From: Kribbella sp. NBC_01245 | GTDB taxonomy: Bacteria; Actinomycetota; Actinomycetes; Propionibacteriales; Kribbellaceae | Assembly (NCBI RefSeq): GCF_036226525.1 | Contig: NZ_CP108487.1 | Coordinates: 3,968,001 to 4,032,000 of the forward strand | DNA length: 64,000 bases | Direction of reading: 5' to 3' | The notes under the pieces: generated by a model | What the model was told of the DNA's origin: nothing | The model's database searches: none | The model's input: only the letters and a program-made list of their open reading frames with translations | Position numbers and translations under genes: made by a program | In this document: piece by piece, positions 54,592-63,609 of the stretch | How the letters are laid out: every line of letters begins with the position of its first letter | How positions within the stretch are numbered: the first letter of the stretch is position 1

Positions 54592-55571
54592 CCGAAAGTC
54601 CCACCACTGATGTGGTCTCGCCGGAGCGGGCCCGGCAGGCCCTGATCGACCTCCGCACGGAGATCGGCAAGGCCGTTGTCGGCCAGGATGTCGCCGTCAG
54701 CGCACTGGTCCTCGCGCTGCTGTGCCGCGGCCACGTGCTGCTCGAAGGCGTCCCTGGTACGGCGAAGACGCTGATGGTCCGGGCGTTGTCGATGGCCATG
54801 CGGCTCGACACCAAGCGGGTCCAGTTCACGCCGGACCTGATGCCCGGTGACGTCACCGGTTCGCTGGTCTACGACGCGAAGACCTCCGAGTTCGCCTTCC
54901 GTCCCGGGCCCGTCTTCACCAACATCATGCTGGCGGACGAGATCAACCGGACGCCACCGAAGACCCAGGCCGCGTTGCTCGAGGCAATGGAAGAGCGCCA
55001 GGTCACCGTCGACGGCATTGCCCGGCCGCTGCCCATTCCGTTCGTCGTCGCCGCCACGCAGAACCCCATCGAGTACGAGGGCACCTACCCGTTGCCCGAG
55101 GCGCAGCTCGACCGGTTCCTGCTCAAGGTGACGCTGGACATCCCACCACGCGATGCCGAGATCGCCGTGCTCGCACGCCATGCGAAGGGGTTCGACCCGC
55201 GCGATCTGGCCGCTGCCGGGCTCAAGCCCGTCGCCGGGCCGGAGGATCTCCTGGCCGGACAAGCCGCCGTACGACGCGTGGCCGTTCGGGAAGACGTCCT
55301 GGCGTACATCGTCGACCTGTGCCGCGCCACCCGGCAGTCGCCGTCGCTGCAGCTCGGGGTGTCCCCGCGTGGCGCGACGGCCTTGCTCGCCGTGTCGCGG
55401 GCGTGGGCGTGGTTGTCGGGCCGGGACTACGTGATTCCCGATGACGTGAAGGCGATGGCCCGGCCGGCGCTGCGGCACCGGGTCGAGGTTCGTCCGGAGG
55501 CCGAGTTGGAAGGTGTCACGTCCGACGCGGTGCTGGAGAGCGTGCTCGCCACGGTGCCGGTTCCCCGCTGA
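54588..55571 (+). CDS. MoxR-family AAA+ ATPase
   Basis: 327 residues. Walker A variant LLEGVPGTAKTLMVRALS (about 47-64), Walker B IMLADEINRTPPKTQAALLE, sensor 1 VVAATQNPIEYEGTYPLPEA, and sensor 2 region ATALLAVSRAWAWLSGRDYV. MoxR proteins act as chaperones that mature or activate partners, typically the DUF58 protein encoded next to them. GTG start coupled to DUF4350; the stop shares one base with the DUF58 start. It corresponds to moxR2 of mycobacteria. Confidence 0.92.
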   Translation: MTESPTTDVVSPERARQALIDLRTEIGKAVVGQDVAVSALVLALLCRGHVLLEGVPGTAKTLMVRALSMAMRLDTKRVQFTPDLMPGDVTGSLVYDAKTSEFAFRPGPVFTNIMLADEINRTPPKTQAALLEAMEERQVTVDGIARPLPIPFVVAATQNPIEYEGTYPLPEAQLDRFLLKVTLDIPPRDAEIAVLARHAKGFDPRDLAAAGLKPVAGPEDLLAGQAAVRRVAVREDVLAYIVDLCRATRQSPSLQLGVSPRGATALLAVSRAWAWLSGRDYVIPDDVKAMARPALRHRVEVRPEAELEGVTSDAVLESVLATVPVPR

Positions 55572-56863
55572 TGGTCGTCACCGGCAGGGCCGCGATCGTC
55601 GCGCTGGTCGGCGTGCCGTTCGTGGCTTTCGTCATGCCTTCGTGGGGCGGCGTCGGCGTCGTACTGGCGTTGCTGCTCCTGCTGGTACTTGTAGACGTGT
55701 TGCTCGCCGGATCGCCTCGCAAGTTGCAGTTGAGCCGTGAGGGCGACACGTCGGTTCGGCTCGGCCACCAGGCCACGGTGACGCTTCTAGTTGGTAATCC
55801 CGGTCGTAGCGTTCGCGGCGTTTTGCGGGATGCGTGGCCGCCGTCGGCCGGTGTACTCGACTCAAGGCACAAGCTGGACCTGGGCTCGGGCGAACGCCGT
55901 CGGCTCACCGTACGGCTGGTGCCGACGCGTCGAGGCGATCGAGAGGCCACACGCGTCACTGTGCGGGCAATCGGTCCACTGGGTATCGCAGGACGTCAGG
56001 GTTCGCACCGAGTGCCTTGGACGGTTCGGGCGCTTCCGCCGTTCAACAGCCGCAAACACTTGCCGTCACGGTTGGCCCGGCTCCGGGAGCTCGACGGCCG
56101 TACGGCGTTGCTGGTGCGCGGCCAAGGTACGGAGTTCGACTCGTTGCGGGACTACGTGCCCGGGGACGACGTACGCAGCATCGACTGGCGTGCGACAGCC
56201 CGTCGTTCGGGTGTAGTCATCCGGACGTGGCGGCCCGAGCGGGATCGCCAGGTGGCCATCGTGATCGACTCTGGCCGGTTGTCGGCGGCACGAGTCGGTG
56301 ACGCGCCCAGGCTCGACCATGCGATGGACGCGGCCCTCCTGTTGGCTGCACTCGCCACACGCGCCGGTGACCGGGTGAGCTTGCTGGTATGCGATTCCGC
56401 CGTCCGAGCCGACGTACGACGTGCTGCGCCGGAGGACGTGCTGCCGTCGTTCGTAAACGCTCTAGCGACTGTGGACGCCGAGCTGGTCCAGACGGACTTC
56501 CGGGCGGTCGTGTCGAACGTACTCGGCCGTCTGCGCCAGCGGTCGCTGGTAGTACTTCTGACCGGCCTAGAGCCTGCCGTGGTGGAGGAGGCACTACTGC
56601 CGGTCATCAGCCCACTGTTGAAGCGCCACCTCGTCGTACTGGCGTCAGTCGCCGACCCACGCCTCGCGGAACTAGAGGCGTCCACTGCCGACATCATCGA
56701 GGTGTACGGCGCTGCCTCGGCCGCCCGCACCAGGCTCGACCGCGAACGCGTCACGGCCGTACTGGCCCGTGCCGGCGTCACCGTCGTCGACGAGGACCCG
56801 GAGAAAATCGCCCCGGCCCTCGCCGACACGTACTTGGCCCTGAAGAAGGCCGGCCGTCTCTGA
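55571..56863 (+). CDS. DUF58 domain protein (vWA-like)
   Basis: 430 residues. Two N-terminal membrane helices (about 5-50), then a beta-rich domain, the DUF58 signature GQGTEFDSLRDYVPGDDVRS with IDWRATARRSGVVIRTWRPE (about 180-220), and a vWA-like part (VAIVIDSGRLSA...) in the C-terminal third with the MIDAS-like Asp-x-Ser-x-x pattern altered to DSGR. It is the usual partner of MoxR and corresponds to Rv3693. Last intact gene of the coupled operon; a decayed gene follows 15 bp later. Confidence 0.88.
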   Translation: MVVTGRAAIVALVGVPFVAFVMPSWGGVGVVLALLLLLVLVDVLLAGSPRKLQLSREGDTSVRLGHQATVTLLVGNPGRSVRGVLRDAWPPSAGVLDSRHKLDLGSGERRRLTVRLVPTRRGDREATRVTVRAIGPLGIAGRQGSHRVPWTVRALPPFNSRKHLPSRLARLRELDGRTALLVRGQGTEFDSLRDYVPGDDVRSIDWRATARRSGVVIRTWRPERDRQVAIVIDSGRLSAARVGDAPRLDHAMDAALLLAALATRAGDRVSLLVCDSAVRADVRRAAPEDVLPSFVNALATVDAELVQTDFRAVVSNVLGRLRQRSLVVLLTGLEPAVVEEALLPVISPLLKRHLVVLASVADPRLAELEASTADIIEVYGAASAARTRLDRERVTAVLARAGVTVVDEDPEKIAPALADTYLALKKAGRL

Positions 56864-56878
56864 CCTAGGAGGTCGTAC

Positions 56879-57220
56879 ATGCAGGAGCCCGCGCAAGTTT
56901 TCGCGTCGCTGATGGTGTCGGACGGGCCCAGGCCGGAGCTGGCGGAGGCCTTCGCGGCGAGTGGCACTTCTCGTGGGCGCTGGACGGGAGGGCTGTCGCG
57001 GACATCTGGATCACCCCGAGCCGCGAACGCCGCCCGATCGACGGAGACGGCGAGTGGGGCCTGTCCGTCCGCATCTACGACCCAGAGCTGGCCGCGTTCC
57101 GCTCAACCTGGCTAGGCCCAAAGGCGGCCTTCGTAATGCCGTTCATTTCCTTCCTCGGCCCGGTTTCGCGATCTCCCCGAGTCTTTCACTTCTTCGCGTT
57201 GCGGGCCCAGACGAAGCAGT
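56879..57220 (+). pseudogene. Decayed gene: frame change after the N-terminus, unknown family
   Basis: ATG 56879 has an ideal ribosome site (AGGAGG, 6-nt spacer) and opens MQEPAQVFASLMVSDGPRPE. Gene-like sequence then continues in another frame from about 56955: GEWHFSWALDGRAVADIWIT, GEWGLSVRIYDPELAAFRST, WLGPKAAFVMPFISF, to a TAG near 57220. That second frame has no start codon of its own. From memory, related proteins have about 20 more residues between the two parts, so an internal deletion or shift is likely. Its end runs into the 3' end of the convergent DUF1206 gene. No slippery sequence was seen at the junction. Confidence 0.6.
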
Positions 57221-57947
57221 AGACGCCGAAGCAGGCGATCCCAAGAGCCATCGCCGTCAGCAGCCCCGTACCGAACGGCTGGCCTTTCAAGGTCCGCAAG
57301 GCAGTGTCGAGCCCGCCCGCCTTCGACGGCTCATAGGTGATCGCCGCCCACGCGATGAGCCCGCCCACGATGAGCAGGGCCGCACCCTTCACGCCGTACC
57401 CGATCCGCCCGAGCAGGATCGTGCCCGACGAGACGCCTCCGGTCAGGTCCCGGGTGAACTGCCTCGTCACCGCCTTGTAGAAGTGGCGTCCGGCCACCGC
57501 GATGACCACCAGCCCGGCCAGGCCGACCAGGATGCGCCCGGGCGTCTCGGCCATCAGGCGCGCGCTCAACGTCTTCTGCCCTGCCTCATTCGAGCTCGAA
57601 CCACCCGAGCCTGTTGCGACGCGGAGCGCGCTGATGCCCAGGGCCAGGTAGACCACGATCCGGCCGGCGGCGGACCATTTGCGCTCTCCGAAGGCCAGCT
57701 CGAGGCCTTGCCAGATGACCAGTGAAAACAGGCCGATCGCGACTACCCAGAGCAGGATGCCCCCGAACGGCGTATCGGCTAGCTCGCGCATTGCGCCTTG
57801 CTGCGACGCCTCCTCACGACTGCCACCCCAGGCCACTTGCAGGGCGAGCCAGGCAATGAGCAGGTGTACGAGGCCGTACGCGAAGAGGCCGACCGTGACC
57901 GACGCTCGGTAGGCCGGGTTGGTGCGCGCTTGCTGGACGGACTTCAT
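57186..57947 (-). CDS. DUF1206 family membrane protein
   Basis: 253 residues with six membrane helices arranged as three repeated two-helix units, the DUF1206 pattern: RASVTVGLFAYGLVHLLIAW, ARLMAETPGRILVGLAGLVV, LLGRIGYGVKGAALLIVGGL, each followed by an aromatic/Lys motif. Function is unknown. ATG 57947 (MKSVQQARTNPAYRAS) is chosen; the frame to 58085 runs into the SpoIIM gene. Ends with charged WARNAKK. Confidence 0.87.
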   Translation of the reverse strand: MKSVQQARTNPAYRASVTVGLFAYGLVHLLIAWLALQVAWGGSREEASQQGAMRELADTPFGGILLWVVAIGLFSLVIWQGLELAFGERKWSAAGRIVVYLALGISALRVATGSGGSSSNEAGQKTLSARLMAETPGRILVGLAGLVVIAVAGRHFYKAVTRQFTRDLTGGVSSGTILLGRIGYGVKGAALLIVGGLIAWAAITYEPSKAGGLDTALRTLKGQPFGTGLLTAMALGIACFGVYCFVWARNAKK

Positions 57948-57994
57948 CTTTCGGACGATCCACGTCGGACGTGCTCCGGGCAAGCCCTCGCACG

Positions 57995-58993
57995 TCAGGT
58001 GGCGAGGGGCGCGGACGCTTCCCGGTCGATGGCCTCGATATCGCCGTACTCGCCGGCTCGAACGGCACGACGGCCCAGGGTCCATACGTAGACCAGGAAG
58101 GCGACTTCAGCGAGTACGCCGATGCCTACGCGGAACCAGGTCGGCAGTGGTGCCGGTGTGACCATGGCTTCGATCAGCCCGCTGATGAGCAGTACGACGG
58201 CCAGGCCGATCGCCATCCCGACAGTGGCTCGACCGGTTTGGGCAAGGGCCTGCATCCGCGTCCGCGCTCCTGGCACCACCCAGGCCCACCCGAGGCGTAG
58301 ACCGGCCGCACCCGCCACGAAGACGGCAGTGAGCTCCAGCAGTCCGTGGGGCGTGATGAGGCCGAAGAACACGTCTGACTTGTCGTGGCCGATCATGATG
58401 CCTGCCATCAGTCCGAGGCTTACTGCGTTCTGCCAGAGCAGCAGGGCCGTCGGGATGATCAGGATGCCCAGGGCCAACGCAGCGGCCGCAAGGGTCGCGT
58501 TGTTCGTCCAGACTCGTAGGGCGAAGTCCTGGGCCGGGTTCTCCGAGTAGTAGCTGGCGAAACTCTCGTCGACGATCTCCTGGATCTCCGCAGGCGTCGC
58601 CACCGAGCTGAGGACCTCAGGCTTGGTGATCACTCTCCAGGCGATCCAGCCCGCTACGAGGTAGAAGGCCAGGCCGATGGACAACCACCAGCGTCTAGAC
58701 GCGTAGAGGGCGGCAGGGAAGCTCACAAGGAAGTAGCGCGAGATATCCCGCCACACCGGAGCCTGGACGCCAGTGACGGCTCCACGCGCGTCAGCGATCA
58801 CTCCGGACAAGCGGCCGATTGTGACCGGGTCGGCGCCTGCGGCCCGCAGTGCGGACAGGTGCGTGCCGACGCGCTGGTAGAGCGAAACGAGCTCGTCAGC
58901 CTCGGCACCGGTCAGCTTGCGCTGTGCCCGGACTAGCGCGGCCAGGCGATCCCACTGCGGCTGGTGGACCGATACGAACGCCTCGACGTCCAT
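57995..58993 (-). CDS. Stage II sporulation protein M-like membrane protein
   Basis: 332 residues. A helical N-terminal cytoplasmic part (MDVEAFVSVHQPQWDRLAAL, ADELVSLYQRVGTHLSALRA) precedes five or six membrane helices with the SpoIIM motifs WTNNATLAAAALALGIL, AVSLGLMAGIMIGHDKSDVF and LITPHGLLELTAVFVAGAAG. In actinobacteria this family (Rv3694c) is fixed beside RDD and MoxR-DUF58 genes and is not tied to endospores. Divergent from the RDD gene by 92 bp. Confidence 0.9.
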   Translation of the reverse strand: MDVEAFVSVHQPQWDRLAALVRAQRKLTGAEADELVSLYQRVGTHLSALRAAGADPVTIGRLSGVIADARGAVTGVQAPVWRDISRYFLVSFPAALYASRRWWLSIGLAFYLVAGWIAWRVITKPEVLSSVATPAEIQEIVDESFASYYSENPAQDFALRVWTNNATLAAAALALGILIIPTALLLWQNAVSLGLMAGIMIGHDKSDVFFGLITPHGLLELTAVFVAGAAGLRLGWAWVVPGARTRMQALAQTGRATVGMAIGLAVVLLISGLIEAMVTPAPLPTWFRVGIGVLAEVAFLVYVWTLGRRAVRAGEYGDIEAIDREASAPLAT

Positions 58994-59085
58994 ACGTTCC
59001 CCCTTCCCGTCCCCCGGGTGGATCCCGGCGCTGGCAGACTATCCAACGCGGGTGTCGCACTAGCGAGCCTTGGGAGGGGAAACGG

Positions 59086-59913
59086 ATGTCGCAGCTTGTC
59101 ACGGGGGAAGCGGTTGTCCTCCAGGTTCGGCTCGCCCGGATGCCCACCAGGTCACTGGCCACGGCCATCGACGTCGCTCTACAGCTGACCGCGCTCGGTC
59201 TGTTGCTGGCGGTGCTGCTGATCTGGCTGTTCACCGGCGCCAGTCCCGCCCTGGCCGCGGCGGTCATCGTCTTCGTGGTGCTGCTGGTGATGGTCGGCTA
59301 CCCCACCGTGATGGAGACACTGACCCGCGGGCGCACGCTGGGCAAGATGGCGCTCGGGCTCAGGGTGGTGCGCGACGACGGCAGCTCGATCCGGTTCCGG
59401 CAGGCCTTCGTCCGTTCGCTGATGTGGCTGTTCGTCGACTTCGCGCCCTGGTTCGGGTGTTGCCCGGGCATCGTCGCGAGTGTGATGAACAAACAGGGCA
59501 AGCGCCTCGGCGACATGGTCGCGGGCACCGTGGTCATCCGCGAGCGGCACCAGCCGATCCCCTCGCCACCGCTGTTCGTGCCCGGCCACCTGGTCGAGTG
59601 GGCCCAGTCGCTCGAGCTGTCCCGGCTCACCGACGACCTGGCCAACACGTCGCGCGAGTTCCTGGCCCGCTACACCGAGCTGGAGCCGGCGGCCCGCGAG
59701 GCGCTCGGCAACGCACTGGCGTACCGCGTCAACGAGGTCACCGCGCCAACCCCGCCGATCCCTATCTCGGCCCCGGCTTACCTCTCCGCCGTACTGGCCG
59801 AACGCCGCCGCCGCGACGTGAACCGGCTCGAGGCCCAGCGCCGCTTCTACGCCCAGCCGCCGAGCCCCTTCGGCCACCGCTCGGCGTACGGCACGCCAAC
59901 CCAGCAGTTCTAG
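59086..59913 (+). CDS. RDD family membrane protein
   Basis: 275 residues. An RDD domain (about 15-150): RSLATAIDVALQLTALGLLL with the conserved R..D, two membrane helices, TRGRTLGKMALGLRVVRDDG and RQAFVRSLMWLF, then KRLGDMVAGTVVIRER. The C-terminal 120 residues are cytoplasmic, helical, and end in a Pro/Gln-rich tail. Corresponds to Rv3695. ATG 59086 follows GGGAGGGGA. The next gene's ATG directly abuts its TAG stop. Confidence 0.88.
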   Translation: MSQLVTGEAVVLQVRLARMPTRSLATAIDVALQLTALGLLLAVLLIWLFTGASPALAAAVIVFVVLLVMVGYPTVMETLTRGRTLGKMALGLRVVRDDGSSIRFRQAFVRSLMWLFVDFAPWFGCCPGIVASVMNKQGKRLGDMVAGTVVIRERHQPIPSPPLFVPGHLVEWAQSLELSRLTDDLANTSREFLARYTELEPAAREALGNALAYRVNEVTAPTPPIPISAPAYLSAVLAERRRRDVNRLEAQRRFYAQPPSPFGHRSAYGTPTQQF

Positions 59914-60570
59914 ATGACTTGGGTCGGGCAGACGCGGCAGACGCCGGGACAGCTGCGATTCACCGGCACTCTCGGCAGTACCGGCCTACACGCGCACGCC
60001 GCGATCCAACTGCTACACATCCGCACCGGCCACGTCGTACTGCGTGACGCCGCTGGGCGCGAACAAGCCGTCACGGACGCCGCCGCCATCCCTACCGGCG
60101 CGGCGCACGAAATCGTTGCCGTACCCGGCACGACCGGCACCATCACCTACCTCGATCCTGACAGCTCACAAGGCGCCGCGTACGCCGCTGCCCTGTCCGA
60201 TGATCCGGCCAGCTGGACCAGCGTGCCGCCACCCCAGCCATCGGCAGTGGAACTCAATCCGGCACTACGCCGAGCACTGCAGCTGGCGCCACAACACCTC
60301 CACGGGCCACTACTGCTCACCGAGCTCGCCCAGCTGGCAGGGATATCGGCGACCCGCCTCGGGCACCTGTTCACCGACGAACTCGGCCTCACCTATCCCA
60401 CCTGGCGACGATGGGCCCGGCTTCAGCACGCCCTGGCCGAGGTCACCGCCGGAGCATCGCTGACCACGGCAGCCCACGCCGCGGGGTTTGCCGACAGCGC
60501 CCACCTCACCCGCTCATGCCGCGCCATGTTCGGTATCAGCCCGAGCCAAGCCCTCGCGGCCACCCGCTGA
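59914..60570 (+). CDS. AraC-family transcriptional regulator
   Basis: 218 residues. N-terminal cupin-like sensing part (LHAHAAIQLLHIRTGHVVLR) and C-terminal AraC double helix-turn-helix (LTELAQLAGISATRLGHLFT; LTTAAHAAGFADSAHLTRSC; GISPSQALAATR). The ATG immediately follows the RDD stop (TAGATG), and the sterol desaturase-like gene follows 52 bp later, so regulator and desaturase may be co-transcribed. Confidence 0.82.
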   Translation: MTWVGQTRQTPGQLRFTGTLGSTGLHAHAAIQLLHIRTGHVVLRDAAGREQAVTDAAAIPTGAAHEIVAVPGTTGTITYLDPDSSQGAAYAAALSDDPASWTSVPPPQPSAVELNPALRRALQLAPQHLHGPLLLTELAQLAGISATRLGHLFTDELGLTYPTWRRWARLQHALAEVTAGASLTTAAHAAGFADSAHLTRSCRAMFGISPSQALAATR

Positions 60571-60622
60571 TCAGCAGATCTGTTCAAGTCCAGCGGGCGC
60601 CCTGGGAACCAGGCTGGCGGGT

Positions 60623-61486
60623 ATGCAACTTCTCCCACCACTGGTCCGCTACGGCTACGCCCCGCTGATGCTGCTCGGCATCAACGGCACCGCGATCTGG
60701 CTCGCCTCCAACGGAGCACCGAAGGCCTGGCTCCTGGCCGTGCTCGTCGCCGCGATCGCCTTGTCGTTCGCCGCGGAACGGATCCTGCCGTACAACGATG
60801 CCTGGAACCAGCCCGCCGGTGACGCCGGTCGCGACGTTACGCACAGCGCGGTCAACGAGACCCTCATCCTGGCCAGCGTCGCCGCGATCCCTGCTCTGGC
60901 CGCGATCGTTCCCTCCCTCGACGTCTGGCCCCACGATTGGCCGTTCGTCGCACAGGTCGTCGTGGCCGTTCTCGCCGCGGACGCCGGCATCACCCTCGTA
61001 CACCTGGCCAGTCACAAGGTCGGCGTGCTGTGGCGCTTCCACGCCGTCCACCACTCGGTCAAACGGTTCTACGGGCTGAACGGCTTGATGAAACACCCTC
61101 TCCACCAGACGCTCGAGATGACTGCCGGCGTCATCCCGCTACTGCTCATCGGGCTACCCGTGTCCGTGGCGTCAGCGCTCGCGCTCGCCGTCGCCGTACA
61201 GCTGCTCCTGCAACACTCCAACGCCGACTACCGCGTCGGCCCGGTCAAACACGTCCTCGCGCTCAACGAAGGCCATCGCTTCCACCACCTCAAATGGGCC
61301 GGCATCGGTGACGTCAACTTCGGCCTCTTCACCCTGATCTGGGACCGCCTGCTCGGCACCTACAGCCACGACCCGGCGCGACGCTTCACCAGCGACGACC
61401 TCGGCATGGCGGCCAAACCCAACTACCCCATCCAGTACCTGCCGCAACTAACCGAGCCCTTCCGCCCCACCGGCTCCTGCGACTAG
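60623..61486 (+). CDS. Sterol desaturase / fatty acid hydroxylase superfamily protein
   Basis: 287 residues, four to six membrane helices. Diiron His clusters of the family: HLASH, HAVHHSV (HxxHH), HPLHQ, and EGHRFHHLKW (HxxHH). Such enzymes hydroxylate or desaturate membrane lipids or sterol-like substrates with O2. ATG 60623 is used; the upstream in-frame extension overlaps the AraC gene. The product could modify a polyketide or fatty acid; the substrate is not predictable. Confidence 0.87.
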   Translation: MQLLPPLVRYGYAPLMLLGINGTAIWLASNGAPKAWLLAVLVAAIALSFAAERILPYNDAWNQPAGDAGRDVTHSAVNETLILASVAAIPALAAIVPSLDVWPHDWPFVAQVVVAVLAADAGITLVHLASHKVGVLWRFHAVHHSVKRFYGLNGLMKHPLHQTLEMTAGVIPLLLIGLPVSVASALALAVAVQLLLQHSNADYRVGPVKHVLALNEGHRFHHLKWAGIGDVNFGLFTLIWDRLLGTYSHDPARRFTSDDLGMAAKPNYPIQYLPQLTEPFRPTGSCD

Positions 61487-61528
61487 TCGCGTTCCCCTTC
61501 CCCGCGAGTGGTCGGGTAGGTGAAGCGA

Positions 61529-61562
61529 AGCGCCCCGCCTCCCGGGTGGGAGACGGGGCGCT
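61529..61562. terminator. Terminator between the desaturase-like gene and sahH
   Basis: AGCGCCCCGCCTCCC (61529-61543) pairs with GGGAGACGGGGCGCT (61548-61562), 4-nt loop, one mismatch. It serves convergent genes. Confidence 0.82.
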
Positions 61563-61576
61563 GTGGACGCGGTTGC

Positions 61577-63013
<1,437 letters not shown>

Positions 63014-63128
63014 CTGGTAACCGCTCCCTGAGGATGTGGTGGGCTGTTCGGTGAAGAGCCTAGAGGCGGTAGGCCCCAGACCGGGCGACCGGGTTCGAAA
63101 CCTGTCGGTAAAATGTCAAGATTGGCGT

Positions 63129-63491
63129 ATGAGGATCTCTGAGGCGGCCTCGAAACTGGGCACCACCCCGCGGATGTTGCGCTACCGGGAAGCGCTCGGC
63201 CTACTGCCGGCAAGCCGTTCGACCGCGCATCGCCAGTACGACGCCCGCGACCTCGCCGCGGTCCGGCTCGCGCTCGAACTCGAGCAGCGGTACGACGTGA
63301 CGCCCGCCGCGCTCGCGTTCGCCCTCAAGGCCCTGGCCGAACCGTCCGTCGCGGCCGACCTCCGCAACCTCGGCTACCGCACCGGCCGCCTCAGCACCCC
63401 GCCAACCGCCTCCGACATCGACCGCGAACGCGCCCTCCACTGGCTAGGCCGCAGCGGCGTCCTCCCCCCACCCCGCCAACGCCCCCGCTGA
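63129..63491 (+). CDS. MerR-family transcriptional regulator
   Basis: 120 residues. MerR winged helix (MRISEAASKLGTTPRMLRYR, ASRSTAHRQYDARDLAAVRL, about 1-50), a short dimerisation helix (about 55-80) and a Pro/Arg-rich tail; there is no Cys-based metal site. Divergent from sahH, with starts 115 bp apart. ATG 63129 is the family-standard start; no ribosome site is visible, so it may be leaderless. Confidence 0.82.
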   Translation: MRISEAASKLGTTPRMLRYREALGLLPASRSTAHRQYDARDLAAVRLALELEQRYDVTPAALAFALKALAEPSVAADLRNLGYRTGRLSTPPTASDIDRERALHWLGRSGVLPPPRQRPR

Positions 63492-63493
63492 AT

Positions 63494-63594
63494 CTTTTTT
63501 GCGTTCATTCGTCGGAATCCGCCCTCTCAGCACCGCCTGCCTGTGCAGGTCAGCGGCGGAAGAGGGCGGATTCCGACGAATGAACGCAAAAAAG
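63494..63594. repeat. Palindromic element, copy 2
   Basis: Perfect 34-bp inverted repeat, arms 63494-63527 and 63561-63594, 33-nt loop that itself contains CCTGCCTGTGCAGG-type symmetry. The outer arm GCGTTCATTCGTCGGAAT matches copy 1 (867-934) except for one base; the inner stem CCGCCCTCT differs from copy 1 but pairs with itself. It lies between convergent MerR (+) and CDF transporter (-) genes. TTTTTT precedes and AAAAAA follows the stem, the reverse of a normal terminator. Confidence 0.9.
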
Positions 63595-63609
63595 AACTCG
63601 CCGTGGTCC

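Noticed and set aside
63113..63118. TTGACA-like -35 box (minus strand) for sahH
   Set aside because: The hexamer is present, but no acceptable -10 follows at 16-18 bp, so no promoter was annotated.
63014..63128. SAH riboswitch upstream of sahH
   Set aside because: The leader is short and I could not find the conserved core of known SAH riboswitches; a covariance-model search would be decisive.
63494..63594. Intrinsic bidirectional terminator
   Set aside because: The T-run precedes and the A-run follows the stem on both strands, the opposite of the required stem-then-U order; annotated as a palindromic repeat instead.
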